Shown: positions 7,769 to 15,646 of the stretch, one piece after another
Position numbering within the stretch: the stretch's first letter is position 1
Layout of the letters: the number at the start of each line of letters is the position of its first letter
Assembly (NCBI GenBank): GCA_041749075.1
Contig: JBGTBY010000033.1
Span: forward strand, 118,473-182,472
Direction: 5' to 3'
DNA: 64,000 nucleotides
From: CAMTWZ01 sp041749075
GTDB lineage: Bacteria > Bacteroidota > Rhodothermia > Balneolales > HLUCCA01
Program-made: the position numbers and the translations under genes
The notes under the pieces: generated by a model
What the model saw: the letters and a program-made list of their open reading frames with translations, nothing else
Told to the model about the DNA's origin: nothing
Databases searched by the model: none

Positions 7769-8557
7769 ATGAAACACATCTTACTCCTTCTTCTCCTCAC
7801 ATCCCCTCTCCACGCGCAGGACGTCGCCGTAGCCAAGCTCGAGGCATCGCCACGCCATCATGAGTGGGTCGACATCCAACAAGCGGATCGCTCGGTCAAC
7901 GCCTTCGTGGCCTATCCCGAAATTTCCGAGAAAGCGCTCACGCTCATCGTCATTCATGAGAATCGCGGGTTGACGGATTGGGTCCGTGGCTTCGCAGATG
8001 ACCTTGCCGCGGCGGGCTACATTGCCATCGCGCCGGATTTCCTGTCCGGATTCAGCGCCGAATTCACCCGCACGAGCGACTTCCCGAACCAAGATGCCTC
8101 ACGCGACGCCCTTTACCAAGTTCCGCCCGATCGTATCACAGCAGGGTTGGAAGCGGTTCAAGCCCATGTCTCGACCATCGAAGCGGCAAATGGTAAGGTC
8201 GCTGTGATCGGCTTTTGCTGGGGCGGGTCGCAGACCTTCCGCTATGCTACGACTGCGAAGGATCTCACGGCTTCGTTCGTCTTTTATGGCGGCGCACCAA
8301 GCGACACCACGACCTATGCGGGCATCTCCTCACCGGTGTATGGATTTTATGCGCAAAACGACCAACGCATTAATGCCGCCATCCCTACGGTGAATTCGGC
8401 CATGATGCACTACGGAAAATCATTCGAGTACAGCATTTTTCCGGATTCGGGCCATGCCTTCATGCGCAGTGGCGAAGACCCGAACGGCAGTGAAGGGAAT
8501 AAAGCGGCAAGGGCAGCGGCGATGGAGAAGTTGTTGGGGATTCTTGAGGGGATGTGA
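7769..8557 (+). CDS. Exported dienelactone hydrolase-family protein
   Basis: The 262-residue alpha/beta hydrolase begins with a signal peptide (MKHILLLLLLTSPLHAQ), so unlike cytoplasmic DLH it should act in the periplasm. The catalytic triad is visible: nucleophile Cys150 in GFCWGGSQ, Asp198 in FYAQNDQR, and His229 in DSGHAFMR. Glu64 in HENRGL corresponds to the residue that activates the cysteine in DLH enzymes. Such proteins hydrolyse lactones or esters. The stop overlaps the start of a GntR-type regulator (GTGA), so the two genes are coupled. Confidence 0.88.
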   Translation: MKHILLLLLLTSPLHAQDVAVAKLEASPRHHEWVDIQQADRSVNAFVAYPEISEKALTLIVIHENRGLTDWVRGFADDLAAAGYIAIAPDFLSGFSAEFTRTSDFPNQDASRDALYQVPPDRITAGLEAVQAHVSTIEAANGKVAVIGFCWGGSQTFRYATTAKDLTASFVFYGGAPSDTTTYAGISSPVYGFYAQNDQRINAAIPTVNSAMMHYGKSFEYSIFPDSGHAFMRSGEDPNGSEGNKAARAAAMEKLLGILEGM

Positions 8558-9444
8558 AAACCGCCCGACACATTTCCGACCGCATCCGGCTGATGATTGC
8601 CACAAAACAGTTCCAGGTAGGGGAGGTGTTGCCTTCGACGCGCGTGTTAGGGAAGCAGCTGAATTCGAGTTTCCATACGGTTCGCAAGGCGTATCAGACG
8701 CTGACGGATGAGGGCTTGCTCATCGCCGAGCCCGGACGCGGCTTCATCGTGCATCGGCAAAATGTGCAATTGGATAAATCGGCCCGCCTGGAGAAAGGTG
8801 CGGAGAAAATCCGTTCCTTATTGGAAGAGCTGATCGGTTATGGATTGGATGAAGCCGAAATCGAAACCGTTTTCGAAGAGCAACTGACCTTTCTGGATTG
8901 GCCCGACCGCATCGAAAGTTGTGCCACAGTGGCTCAGACGGTGGAGTTATCGGCGATGATCGCGAGGGCGATCCGCAAGCAGGTCGGCGTGAAAAGCAAC
9001 ATCCTCACATTGAGGGATACCGATAAAGTGGTCAATTTCGATGCGTTGTTCGTCCCCATCCGCTACTTCAGAAAATTGCGCGACGATAGCGAGAGCATCC
9101 CGCTGATCCCAATCGCTTATGGGTTCGACACCTCCATTCTGATGAGCGTCATGGAGCGTTCGGCGGTACAGACGTTGGGAATCATCGCCGCGGATGAGGC
9201 CAGCATCCCCATCCTTACCAATGAATTGCAGAACGCACTGAGTTATGAGGGTACCATCTTGGCTGGGGTTGTGGGTGGACGCAATCTTCCCAACTTTGTC
9301 AAAGATGTGGACCTGGTGCTGTACACCTGGGATGCGAAATCGGCCGTCGAAGCCGTGCTGCCAGAACGCAACCGGTTGATGATCCACTATCAGATCTCCG
9401 AGACCAGTTGTGATGTGATTCGGAATGAGTTGTGGGAGCAGTGA
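8554..9444 (+). CDS. GntR-family transcriptional regulator
   Basis: The 296-residue protein uses a GTG start that overlaps the upstream stop. Residues 1-68 form a winged helix of the GntR type: GEVLPSTRVLGKQLNSSFHT, then VRKAYQTLTDEGLLIAEPGR. The remaining 225 residues do not resemble the FCD, UTRA or aminotransferase effector domains I know. They have alternating helices and strands (ILTLRDTDKVVNFDALFVPI, LGIIAADEASIPILTNEL) suggestive of a periplasmic-binding-like fold. It probably controls the coupled hydrolase. The effector is unknown. Confidence 0.8.
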   Translation: MKTARHISDRIRLMIATKQFQVGEVLPSTRVLGKQLNSSFHTVRKAYQTLTDEGLLIAEPGRGFIVHRQNVQLDKSARLEKGAEKIRSLLEELIGYGLDEAEIETVFEEQLTFLDWPDRIESCATVAQTVELSAMIARAIRKQVGVKSNILTLRDTDKVVNFDALFVPIRYFRKLRDDSESIPLIPIAYGFDTSILMSVMERSAVQTLGIIAADEASIPILTNELQNALSYEGTILAGVVGGRNLPNFVKDVDLVLYTWDAKSAVEAVLPERNRLMIHYQISETSCDVIRNELWEQ

Positions 9445-9456
9445 GAAGCGGGATGC

Positions 9457-9544
9457 GGGAAGTAGGAAGATATAAGTAGGAAGAGAATCTTATATTTAAC
9501 GATGACACTGTGATCTTCCCACTTCCTACATCAACCTTCCTACC
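9457..9544. repeat. Heptad inverted array (GGAAGTA / CTTCCTA)
   Basis: Left arm words GGAAGTA, GGAAGAT, ATAAGTA, GGAAGAG occupy about 9458-9485. The right arm carries CTTCCCA, CTTCCTA, CATCAAC, CTTCCTA at 9515-9542. The arms are complementary and flank an AT-rich 30-base centre. The array fills the gap between the GntR gene and an SGNH hydrolase and supplies the translation start region of the latter. Confidence 0.8.
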
Positions 9545-9547
9545 ATT

Positions 9548-10213
9548 TTGAAAAATCTCATAGCCTTATTGTTACTTCTGATTCTTGCAACACCCGCGAG
9601 GTCGCAAGACATTTGGGAACCCGCCATGAAGGCGTTCGAGGCATTGGATGCGGAAAACACCTATCTGCCAGAATCGATTTTCTTCACTGGGAGCTCGAGT
9701 ATTGTGTTGTGGAAGACGGTGGCGCAGGACATGGCACCCTATCCGGTGATTCATCGCGGATTCGGCGGATCGAACATGACCGATGTGCTACGATACGCCG
9801 ACCGTTACATCAAAAAACACTCGTTCCGGGCGATGGTGGTTTTTGTTGCAAACGACATTGTCGGGAATCCGGAAAGCGACAAAACCCCAGAACAGGTTCG
9901 GGATGGTTTTCGTGACTTCATCCTGAAAATCCGTTCTTACAATGCCGAAGCGCCGATATTCATCATCGCGATCACACCAACAAACAGTCGGTGGGCGGTG
10001 TGGTCGAAGACCAAACAAGCGAATTCATTGATCGCGCAGTTGTGTGATGAGCATAAGGGCGTGATGTTCATCCCGACCGAAGATTTGTTCATCGGTGAAG
10101 ATGGAAAGCCCAAACCCGAGCTGTTCGTGAGCGATCAACTCCATCAGAGCGAGGCCGGATATGCGGTTTGGTCGAAGAGGGTGAGGAGTTATGTGGAGGC
10201 GACGCTTCGTTAA
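9548..10213 (+). CDS. Exported SGNH/GDSL-type hydrolase
   Basis: The 221-residue protein has a signal peptide (MKNLIALLLLLILATPARSQ) read from a TTG start that follows the heptad array. SGNH blocks are present: FFTGSSSIVLW with the nucleophile serine near 49, RGFGGSNM with the block II glycine, FVANDIVG with the block III asparagine, and SDQLH with Asp196/His199. The family includes esterases and acetylhydrolases acting on polysaccharides and lipids. The replacement of GDS by GSS is common in one subfamily. The TAA stop shares two bases with a family A repeat arm. Confidence 0.85.
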   Translation: MKNLIALLLLLILATPARSQDIWEPAMKAFEALDAENTYLPESIFFTGSSSIVLWKTVAQDMAPYPVIHRGFGGSNMTDVLRYADRYIKKHSFRAMVVFVANDIVGNPESDKTPEQVRDGFRDFILKIRSYNAEAPIFIIAITPTNSRWAVWSKTKQANSLIAQLCDEHKGVMFIPTEDLFIGEDGKPKPELFVSDQLHQSEAGYAVWSKRVRSYVEATLR

Positions 10214-10353
10214 TTTTAAATGATAAATTTTAAATGTTAAAACAGGTGGTTTGCTTAGCTATAATCACGAAATAGTGTTCAACTTGCCCCATTTAACATT
10301 TATAATTTAAAATTGCATTGACACTTAACATTTAAAATTTATAATTTAAAATT
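10212..10353. repeat. Family A element, full copy with doubled right arm
   Basis: The left arm AATTTTAAATGATAAATTTT... spans 10212-10240. The conserved core begins ACAGGTGGTTTGCTTAGCT. Two right arms follow at 10291-10314 and 10325-10353. The element fills the whole gap between the SGNH gene and yjdI and ends seven bases before the yjdI ATG. Confidence 0.88.
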
Positions 10354-10359
10354 ACAAAT

Positions 10360-10587
10360 ATGTCCAAACACTACACCAACGGAGAGATCACGATCAAGTG
10401 GGATCCTGACAAATGCGTGCATTCCGGAATCTGTGCTCGCGGTTTGTCGAGCGTGTTCAAACCTCGTGAGAAACCATGGATCCAGATGGAGAATTCGGAT
10501 TCAAAAACCATCGCCGAGCAAGTGATGAGGTGCCCGAGCGGGGCGCTTTCCTTGAAAGAGGAAGAAATTTTAAATGATAAATTTTAA
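10360..10587 (+). CDS. yjdI: YjdI-like (4Fe-4S) mono-cluster protein
   Basis: The 75-residue protein matches the Fer4_19 type of divergent single-cluster ferredoxin. It shows WDPDKCVHSGICARGLSSVF with Cys19 and Cys25, and MRCPSGALSL with Cys58. In E. coli, yjdI stands next to yjdJ, and here too an N-acetyltransferase-like gene follows. The natural end is probably near SLKEEE. The last residues ILNDKF and the TAA are encoded by the left arm of a family A repeat, the same DNA that gives KKF in the aldehyde dehydrogenase but read in a different frame. Its redox role is unknown. Confidence 0.85.
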   Translation: MSKHYTNGEITIKWDPDKCVHSGICARGLSSVFKPREKPWIQMENSDSKTIAEQVMRCPSGALSLKEEEILNDKF

Positions 10588-10744
10588 ATGTTAAATCAGG
10601 TGGTTTGCTTGGTTTGTACCTCAAAGCGACATTTTTTAAGCCAGACTAGAGTCACGAAATATCGTTCAATACTCTCACTTAACATTTAAAATTTAGAATT
10701 TAAAATTTTCTGCACATGACATTTAACATTTAGAATTTAAAATT
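10566..10744. repeat. Family A element, full copy
   Basis: The left arm spans 10566-10594 and overlaps the yjdI coding end. The core carries TCAGGTGGTTTGCTTGGTT and TCACGAAATATCGTTC. Right arms lie at 10679-10707 and 10721-10744. It fills the gap before yjdJ. Confidence 0.88.
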
Positions 10745-10750
10745 CCTCCT

Positions 10751-11032
10751 ATGATCATCCACCACGACGATAACGGCTCAAAAGGTCGCTTTTTCATCGG
10801 AGATTCGACCAATCCGGATGGAGTGATGACCTATGTTTGGGCCGGGCCGGAATCGTTTATCATAGACCATACGGAAGTCGGCGATGCGCTGAAAGGCCAG
10901 GGAGCCGGTAAGCAATTGGTGATGGCGGCTGTCGAATTCGCTCGCGAAAAACACCTCAAGATCATACCCTTGTGCCCATTTGCCAAAAGCGTGTTTCAAA
11001 AGGTGGAAGAGATTCGGGATGTATTGAAATAG
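10751..11032 (+). CDS. yjdJ: YjdJ-like GNAT N-acetyltransferase
   Basis: The 93-residue protein is the small Gcn5-type acetyltransferase (PF14542-like). It has FFIGDSTNPDGVMTYVW, a central DHTEVGDALKGQGAGKQLV with the acetyl-CoA loop, and LKIIPLCPFAKSVFQ at the end, which is diagnostic for this group. Members are often fused to or adjacent to the YjdI iron-sulfur domain, as here, which suggests a joint role that remains undefined. The TAG stop falls just before the GGAAGAA motif that precedes each family A left arm, so this copy ends outside the repeat. Confidence 0.88.
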   Translation: MIIHHDDNGSKGRFFIGDSTNPDGVMTYVWAGPESFIIDHTEVGDALKGQGAGKQLVMAAVEFAREKHLKIIPLCPFAKSVFQKVEEIRDVLK

Positions 11033-11037
11033 GAAGA

Positions 11038-11310
11038 AATTTTAAATGATAAATTCTAAATGTTAAATCAGGTGGATTGCTTGGTTAGTACTTCAAATCG
11101 ATGTTTTTAGATTTTATGCTTGGCTAGAACCACGAATCGCGGTTCGATTTCCCCACTTAACATTTAAAATTTAGAATTTAAAATTTCTACCCCCACCTAA
11201 CATTTAAAATTTAGAATTTAAAATTTCTACCCTCACTTATCATTTAAAATTTAGAATTTAAAATTTCTACCCTCACTTATCATTTAAAATTTACAATTTA
11301 AAATTTAAAC
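11038..11310. repeat. Family A element with four 40-bp tandem right ends
   Basis: The left arm is at 11038-11066, followed by the core TCAGGTGGATTGCTTGGTT. From 11151 to 11310 the right end is repeated as four exact 40-base units (11151, 11191, 11231, 11271). Each consists of CC(C/T)CAC(T/C)TA followed by ATTTAAA-type heptads and ending in CTAC, or AAAC in the last. The array stops three bases before the yajQ ATG. Confidence 0.92.
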
Positions 11311-11313
11311 AGT

Positions 11314-11805
11314 ATGCCCAGCGTAGATATCGTCAACGAAATCGATCATCAGGAAATCGACAATGCCGTGAACAATACGGTCAAGGAAATCGCCACGAGG
11401 TATGATTTCCGCGGATCGAAGACCGAGGTCGAGTTCAAGAAAAAAGAGAAGAAGATCAGTGTGAGCACCGAAGACAGCATGAAGCTGAAAGCGGTGAAGG
11501 AAATGCTGACTCAGAACTTCATCAAACGGAAATTGAGTCATAAGTCCTTGGAATTCAAGGATGAAGAAGGCACATCACATGGCGGACTCCGCATGGATGT
11601 CGTTCTCAAAGAAGGCATCGATCGCGACAATGCGAAGAAGATCATCCAGATCATCAAGGATTCGAAGCTGAAGGTTCAGCCTGCGATCCATGATGACAAA
11701 GTGCGTGTTTCCGGCAAAAAGATCGATGATCTTCAGGAAGTCATGGCCTTGCTCAGAGCCGAGAATCTGGATGTCCCGATTCAGTTCGACAACATGAAGA
11801 GCTGA
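11314..11805 (+). CDS. yajQ: YajQ family nucleotide/cyclic-di-GMP-binding protein
   Basis: The 163-residue protein is a full-length YajQ. It starts MPSVDIVNEIDHQEIDNAVN, keeps TRYDFRGSK, and continues with KLSHKSLEFKDEE and KVQPAIHDDKVRVSGKK, then ends in DVPIQFDNMKS. Two ferredoxin-like domains bind nucleotides; in Xanthomonas a YajQ protein binds cyclic di-GMP and acts on transcription. It is cytoplasmic. The start codon follows directly on a 4 x 40 bp AT-rich tandem array without a purine-rich ribosome site, so copy number of the array could influence expression. Confidence 0.93.
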   Translation: MPSVDIVNEIDHQEIDNAVNNTVKEIATRYDFRGSKTEVEFKKKEKKISVSTEDSMKLKAVKEMLTQNFIKRKLSHKSLEFKDEEGTSHGGLRMDVVLKEGIDRDNAKKIIQIIKDSKLKVQPAIHDDKVRVSGKKIDDLQEVMALLRAENLDVPIQFDNMKS

Positions 11806-11806
11806 A

Positions 11807-12952
11807 TCACAACGTCTTCCACACCAGCCACAAGGCGCGTGGCACGTGGAAACATCCTTTATAGGGTCCACCTTTGAATCGATGGGTCACTTCGCCTCGG
11901 CGATTCAGGTAGCCGTACCACTCGCCGTGTTCTTTATCGGGGAAGTGGGCAAAGGTGTAGTCGTGTGTGCGCTGAAACCTCTCGAGGTCTTCGGCGGCCC
12001 CAGTGATCGTATAGTTGAGCAGGTGCGCATATAAGGCTTCGCAATGCGGCCACCACAGTTTCATGTCCCATTCCAAGGGAGTAGGCGAATACCCTTTGCT
12101 ATCGAGGAAATACAGGATGCCGCCGTGTTCCGCATCCCATCCGGCATCAAAACTCCATCGAACCATATCGATGGCAGTTTTAGATAGGTCGTCGCGCTTC
12201 AGGGTCTGTGCCCAATGTTGCAGGAACCATCCCGCTTCGATGGCATGACCCGGATTCAGCAGGCGTCCTTCGATGGAGTCGATGAATCCGCCGTCGGGCG
12301 TCACGATTTCATAGACGGTTTTGTCTTGCGGATGCACATGGAGCAGCATCCTTCTTATGCAGTCGTCCACTTCCATCCGATAGGCGTCCTTATTTCCGCC
12401 GGCGACTTCTTCGAGCAGATTGAGCAAAATCATAGGAACAGCGAGCATTTGGGATGGCTGCTGACCCGCATAGGATGGGCGCCCCACTTTGGTCCAATCC
12501 GTGCTCCATTCCCATACTTTTTCGAGTAGCTCTTTGGCCTCGGTCATGTAGGATGCATCGCCGGATGCGCGCGAATACTCGGCGAAGGCCATGATGGTGA
12601 AGCACTCGCTGAAAATCTTGCGTTGTAAGGATAGGGGTTGACCGTCCTCTGTCATGGAAAAGTAGACGCGTCCATCGTCGCGTTTGGCATGCGCTCGGAT
12701 GAACTCGGCGCCTAATCGGGCAATCTCGAGCCACTCGGGTTTTTGCTCGACCGTGTTATACAATTTCGAGAACATCCACGTCTGACGACCATTCAACCAC
12801 ATATACTTTTTCGTGTCGTACTTGGTCCCATCCCGATCCAAACAATTCCAAAACCCGCCATTCACTCGATCTACGGAGTGCGTTTCCCAGAATGGGATGA
12901 CGCGGGAGAAGAGCTCCTCCTCATACCTTGGCTTAAGTTCGGATAGGTTCAT
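11807..12952 (-). CDS. N-acylglucosamine 2-epimerase (AGE) family protein
   Basis: The 381-residue alpha6/alpha6-barrel enzyme shows the AGE active-site series: MWLNGRQTWMF (51-61), RLLNPGHAIEAG with His236, LWWPHCEAL with His303 and Glu305, and KGGPYKGCFHVPRAL with His369. Family members interconvert GlcNAc and ManNAc, glucose and mannose, or epimerise cellobiose/mannobiose at the reducing end. No signal peptide is present, so it acts in the cytoplasm. It is the last gene of a minus operon with GH38 alpha-mannosidase, which favours mannose- or ManNAc-type substrates. Its 3' end lies one base from the convergent yajQ stop. Confidence 0.88.
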   Translation of the reverse strand: MNLSELKPRYEEELFSRVIPFWETHSVDRVNGGFWNCLDRDGTKYDTKKYMWLNGRQTWMFSKLYNTVEQKPEWLEIARLGAEFIRAHAKRDDGRVYFSMTEDGQPLSLQRKIFSECFTIMAFAEYSRASGDASYMTEAKELLEKVWEWSTDWTKVGRPSYAGQQPSQMLAVPMILLNLLEEVAGGNKDAYRMEVDDCIRRMLLHVHPQDKTVYEIVTPDGGFIDSIEGRLLNPGHAIEAGWFLQHWAQTLKRDDLSKTAIDMVRWSFDAGWDAEHGGILYFLDSKGYSPTPLEWDMKLWWPHCEALYAHLLNYTITGAAEDLERFQRTHDYTFAHFPDKEHGEWYGYLNRRGEVTHRFKGGPYKGCFHVPRALWLVWKTL

Positions 12953-12978
12953 AGAGTCGTGGGTTAAATAGTCCTGAG

Positions 12979-13125
12979 AATTTTAAATGATAATTTTTAA
13001 ATGTGGGGGAGGAGTAATTTTAAATTGAAAATTATAAATGTTAAATCAGGTGGTTTGCTTAGCTAGAAGCTCGAAAGGTTGTATGGATTTCCCCACTTAA
13101 AATTTAAAATTCATCATTTAAAATT
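12979..13125. repeat. Family A element with nested left arm
   Basis: Arms lie at 12979-13003 and 13016-13044 (left type) and 13097-13125 (right type). The core TCAGGTGGTTTGCTTAGCT is the same as in the 10.2-11.3 kb copies. It separates the AGE gene from the DUF4434 gene, and the right arm encodes the DUF4434 stop. Confidence 0.87.
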
Positions 13126-14019
13126 AACCCAATCTTGATACCTAGAATAAAGTTGCGCGGCACTCGGGTACATCGATTGTGGACTCATGAAGTGTGAAAA
13201 CTCAAACGTGATGAGTTTATCTACCCCGGCGCTTGCGGCGGCTTCCATTTTGTAACGAAGATTTTTGAATGGAATCGGAGGGAAGTTCCACGGCATATCA
13301 CGATCAAAACTTTCCACATTGCTCCAAGCCGTCAGGCCGTATTTATGAGCCAAGGTCTTATTGAGATGCAGGTATTCTTCCAATTCGTGATACTGCACTT
13401 GTCCGTCTTGAAACGCCACGATGTCGACATGGTTTTTGATGCGGGAAAACACCTGGTCCCATTCCCATTCATGCTCTTTCAGGGTGATGGCTTTGCCACC
13501 GAATTGCTTCGATCCCTTCACATACGGGGAGATAAGGATAGGGACTTGTTTCAGGGCCCGCAGATGCGAACTCAATGATTCGTACACACGCATCATCCCT
13601 TCATTGAAACTGTGGATTTCATGCGAGATGTACCAACCTTTGAAGGCGTTTCGATGTCCGTACAACTCCATCACCTCATCACAGAATGCGCGGTTGATCT
13701 CGGCCTCCCGATGAAAATCCCCGTTCACCCAATAGGTGCCCGAATCATAGGTTCCGAAATAAAAGTCCATGTCGCGCTCTTCGGCGAGGGTAAGGAACAG
13801 GTCGACCAGATCGGTGTACACCGGAAAACTATCCATTTCCTTTTGCAGCACCTTCGAGTTGAAGGTGGCTTGCTTGCGGTACCCGGCGCGGATCAGAATG
13901 ACCGTATCGATCCCTACAGCTTTCATATGGTCGAAATCCGCCGCCCATTCTACCGGGCCCCAGTTTTGGGATGGGATGTCGTGAGTGATTTCATCCAGAA
14001 AGGTGCCGGAAAGTCGCAT
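13114..14019 (-). CDS. DUF4434-type TIM-barrel protein, putative glycoside hydrolase
   Basis: The 301-residue protein starts MRLSGTFLDEITHDIPSQNW, as in DUF4434 proteins of polysaccharide utilisation loci. It follows a barrel-like pattern with MKAVGIDTVILIRAGY, DFYFGTYDSG, FKGWYISHEI (a candidate acid at Glu), VDIVAFQDG and LTAWSNVESFD. No signal peptide is seen. The last residues NFK and the TGA come from a family A repeat arm. It sits four bases after the parvulin-like gene in the GH38 operon. The catalytic role is not established for the family; acidic residues on strand ends suggest hydrolysis. Confidence 0.75.
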   Translation of the reverse strand: MRLSGTFLDEITHDIPSQNWGPVEWAADFDHMKAVGIDTVILIRAGYRKQATFNSKVLQKEMDSFPVYTDLVDLFLTLAEERDMDFYFGTYDSGTYWVNGDFHREAEINRAFCDEVMELYGHRNAFKGWYISHEIHSFNEGMMRVYESLSSHLRALKQVPILISPYVKGSKQFGGKAITLKEHEWEWDQVFSRIKNHVDIVAFQDGQVQYHELEEYLHLNKTLAHKYGLTAWSNVESFDRDMPWNFPPIPFKNLRYKMEAAASAGVDKLITFEFSHFMSPQSMYPSAAQLYSRYQDWVNFK

Positions 14020-14023
14020 AATC

Positions 14024-15646
14024 TCAGTTTGGGAGTTCAGAGTCGAGGTTGGTAAGATCGATGATCACATCGTCGCGCCGATAATCAGCCGGAAGCATCG
14101 CTTCTTGCGCGATCTGGAAGCGTCGCTCGTTCATCAAGGCGAGGAGCTCGGGTCGCACGTCGTCGTACGCTCGGTACTCCGCGCGCTGGTCCTTCAATTC
14201 GTACACCACCCATCCGTCACGTGTTTTAAATGGTCCGGTGATGCGGGTGCTGGCCGACATCCGCATCCGATTCGCCGGATGGTCCGGTGATGTCTTTTGG
14301 CGGATGGTTTCGGTGCGGATGTTCGTCTGCGGCGCCCAGACCTTGCTATTCATATATGTCCGGATCGCGGACATCGCGCTTGTGCTATCCCGAAAAACCG
14401 CTGTTTCGATGGTGCTGATGCGGTCTGTCAAAAAGTGTGAGTGTTTGAAGCGCTCATACCAGGTTGCGGTGTGATGTTCAAGGGATAGGGTATCGGCGGC
14501 GGATTGGAGTCCGGCATAGAACAACGCCGTGGATTCGGCCACCCGGACAGCCGTTCTCACCGAGCGCGCCGTATCGGGTCGGACCGTTTTCTCGGCCACA
14601 TCCGACAAGATGGAGTCGCGGATGGCGATCTGAAGCGCTTCGAGCGGATTGGACTGCACCCAGGCATAGGGGATATCCGGCAAATGATACAAGAATTGGC
14701 GAACGGTGAAAGGGCGTCCGTTCACACTGGCCAACGGCGTATTGGGCGAGATCCGTGGTTGAAGAAAGAACAGTTCGCTGTTGAAGCGTTGCAGTTCGTT
14801 CGGGGTCGCATCCGTAGGAAATAATGGATCGAGTTGGGCATAGATCGCTTCCAAGGCGCGGACATAGGTCGCTAATTCGTGGGACATCACCACTGAGCGT
14901 TGATAGAGCGCACTGGCTTCATCGAAGCGGCGTTGATACACCGTGAACCGCAGACTTTCGCGCTGATTGTTGAAGGTGCCCTCATCCAAGTAGACGGTTT
15001 CTTCCACATCATGGGCTTTGAAGATGTGCCAGCCGACTAGAGATTGCACGGGTTTGCTTATTTCTCCGTGTTTCATTGCGAAGAGGACGGCTTCCGGGGC
15101 TTCATCCATCATGTCGAATCCTACCCATCCCATCGTTCCGTCGAAGCCCATCGCGCTTTGGGCGAGCTCTGTGAAATCGGCACCTTGTTGCAGCAACGCA
15201 TATAAGGAATCGGCGGTAACGGCATTCGGCGCATAAATTTGTTGTGTTAAAATCTGCGTGTTGGCACGACGGAATGCTTCACGAAGCTCGGATTCAGTGG
15301 CCAAGGGTACATCCGGTTTCACAACCGTATTGAACAGATGCGCGCGTGAGGCCAGTTGCTTGCGACGACGCACCGTTTCTCTGACAATGCGCATCGTATC
15401 GAGCTTGGCCACGCGTGCCAATTCCGCGACGATCTGGCGCTCCAGCATGATGTGGGCATACTCGATACGGGTTTGTTCGTCATCTAAGATCGGGGCGTAG
15501 GTCCCATAGAGGCGATATTCCGTGACAAACTGGTTTTTCGTGACCTCAATGCCATTCCAGGATGCTACGGGTGCATCCAACGGATCCGGTTTGGAAGCAC
15601 ATCCGATCAACAAAAAAATCATGAAGATTCCGAGTCGTAATGTCAT
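14024..15646 (-). CDS. Parvulin/SurA-like peptidyl-prolyl isomerase lipoprotein
   Basis: From ATG at 15646, which overlaps the GH38 stop by four bases, the protein has 540 residues. It begins MTLRLGIFMIFLLIGCAS, a signal with lipobox LIGC. The SurA-type layout is an N-terminal helical chaperone region, a parvulin-like segment near 140-230 (GADFTELAQSAMGFDGTMGW, GEISKPVQSLVGWHIFKAHD), a helical linker, and a second weak parvulin-like segment near the C-terminus (RITGPFKTRDGWVVYELKD). It should assist folding of exported proteins. An in-frame start 90 bases upstream lies inside GH38 and lacks a signal, so it was rejected. A folding factor inside a glycan operon is unusual. Confidence 0.82.
   Translation of the reverse strand: MTLRLGIFMIFLLIGCASKPDPLDAPVASWNGIEVTKNQFVTEYRLYGTYAPILDDEQTRIEYAHIMLERQIVAELARVAKLDTMRIVRETVRRRKQLASRAHLFNTVVKPDVPLATESELREAFRRANTQILTQQIYAPNAVTADSLYALLQQGADFTELAQSAMGFDGTMGWVGFDMMDEAPEAVLFAMKHGEISKPVQSLVGWHIFKAHDVEETVYLDEGTFNNQRESLRFTVYQRRFDEASALYQRSVVMSHELATYVRALEAIYAQLDPLFPTDATPNELQRFNSELFFLQPRISPNTPLASVNGRPFTVRQFLYHLPDIPYAWVQSNPLEALQIAIRDSILSDVAEKTVRPDTARSVRTAVRVAESTALFYAGLQSAADTLSLEHHTATWYERFKHSHFLTDRISTIETAVFRDSTSAMSAIRTYMNSKVWAPQTNIRTETIRQKTSPDHPANRMRMSASTRITGPFKTRDGWVVYELKDQRAEYRAYDDVRPELLALMNERRFQIAQEAMLPADYRRDDVIIDLTNLDSELPN

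Noticed and set aside
11151..11310. CRISPR array
   Set aside because: The 40-base units are contiguous and nearly identical, with no unique spacers and no cas genes nearby.
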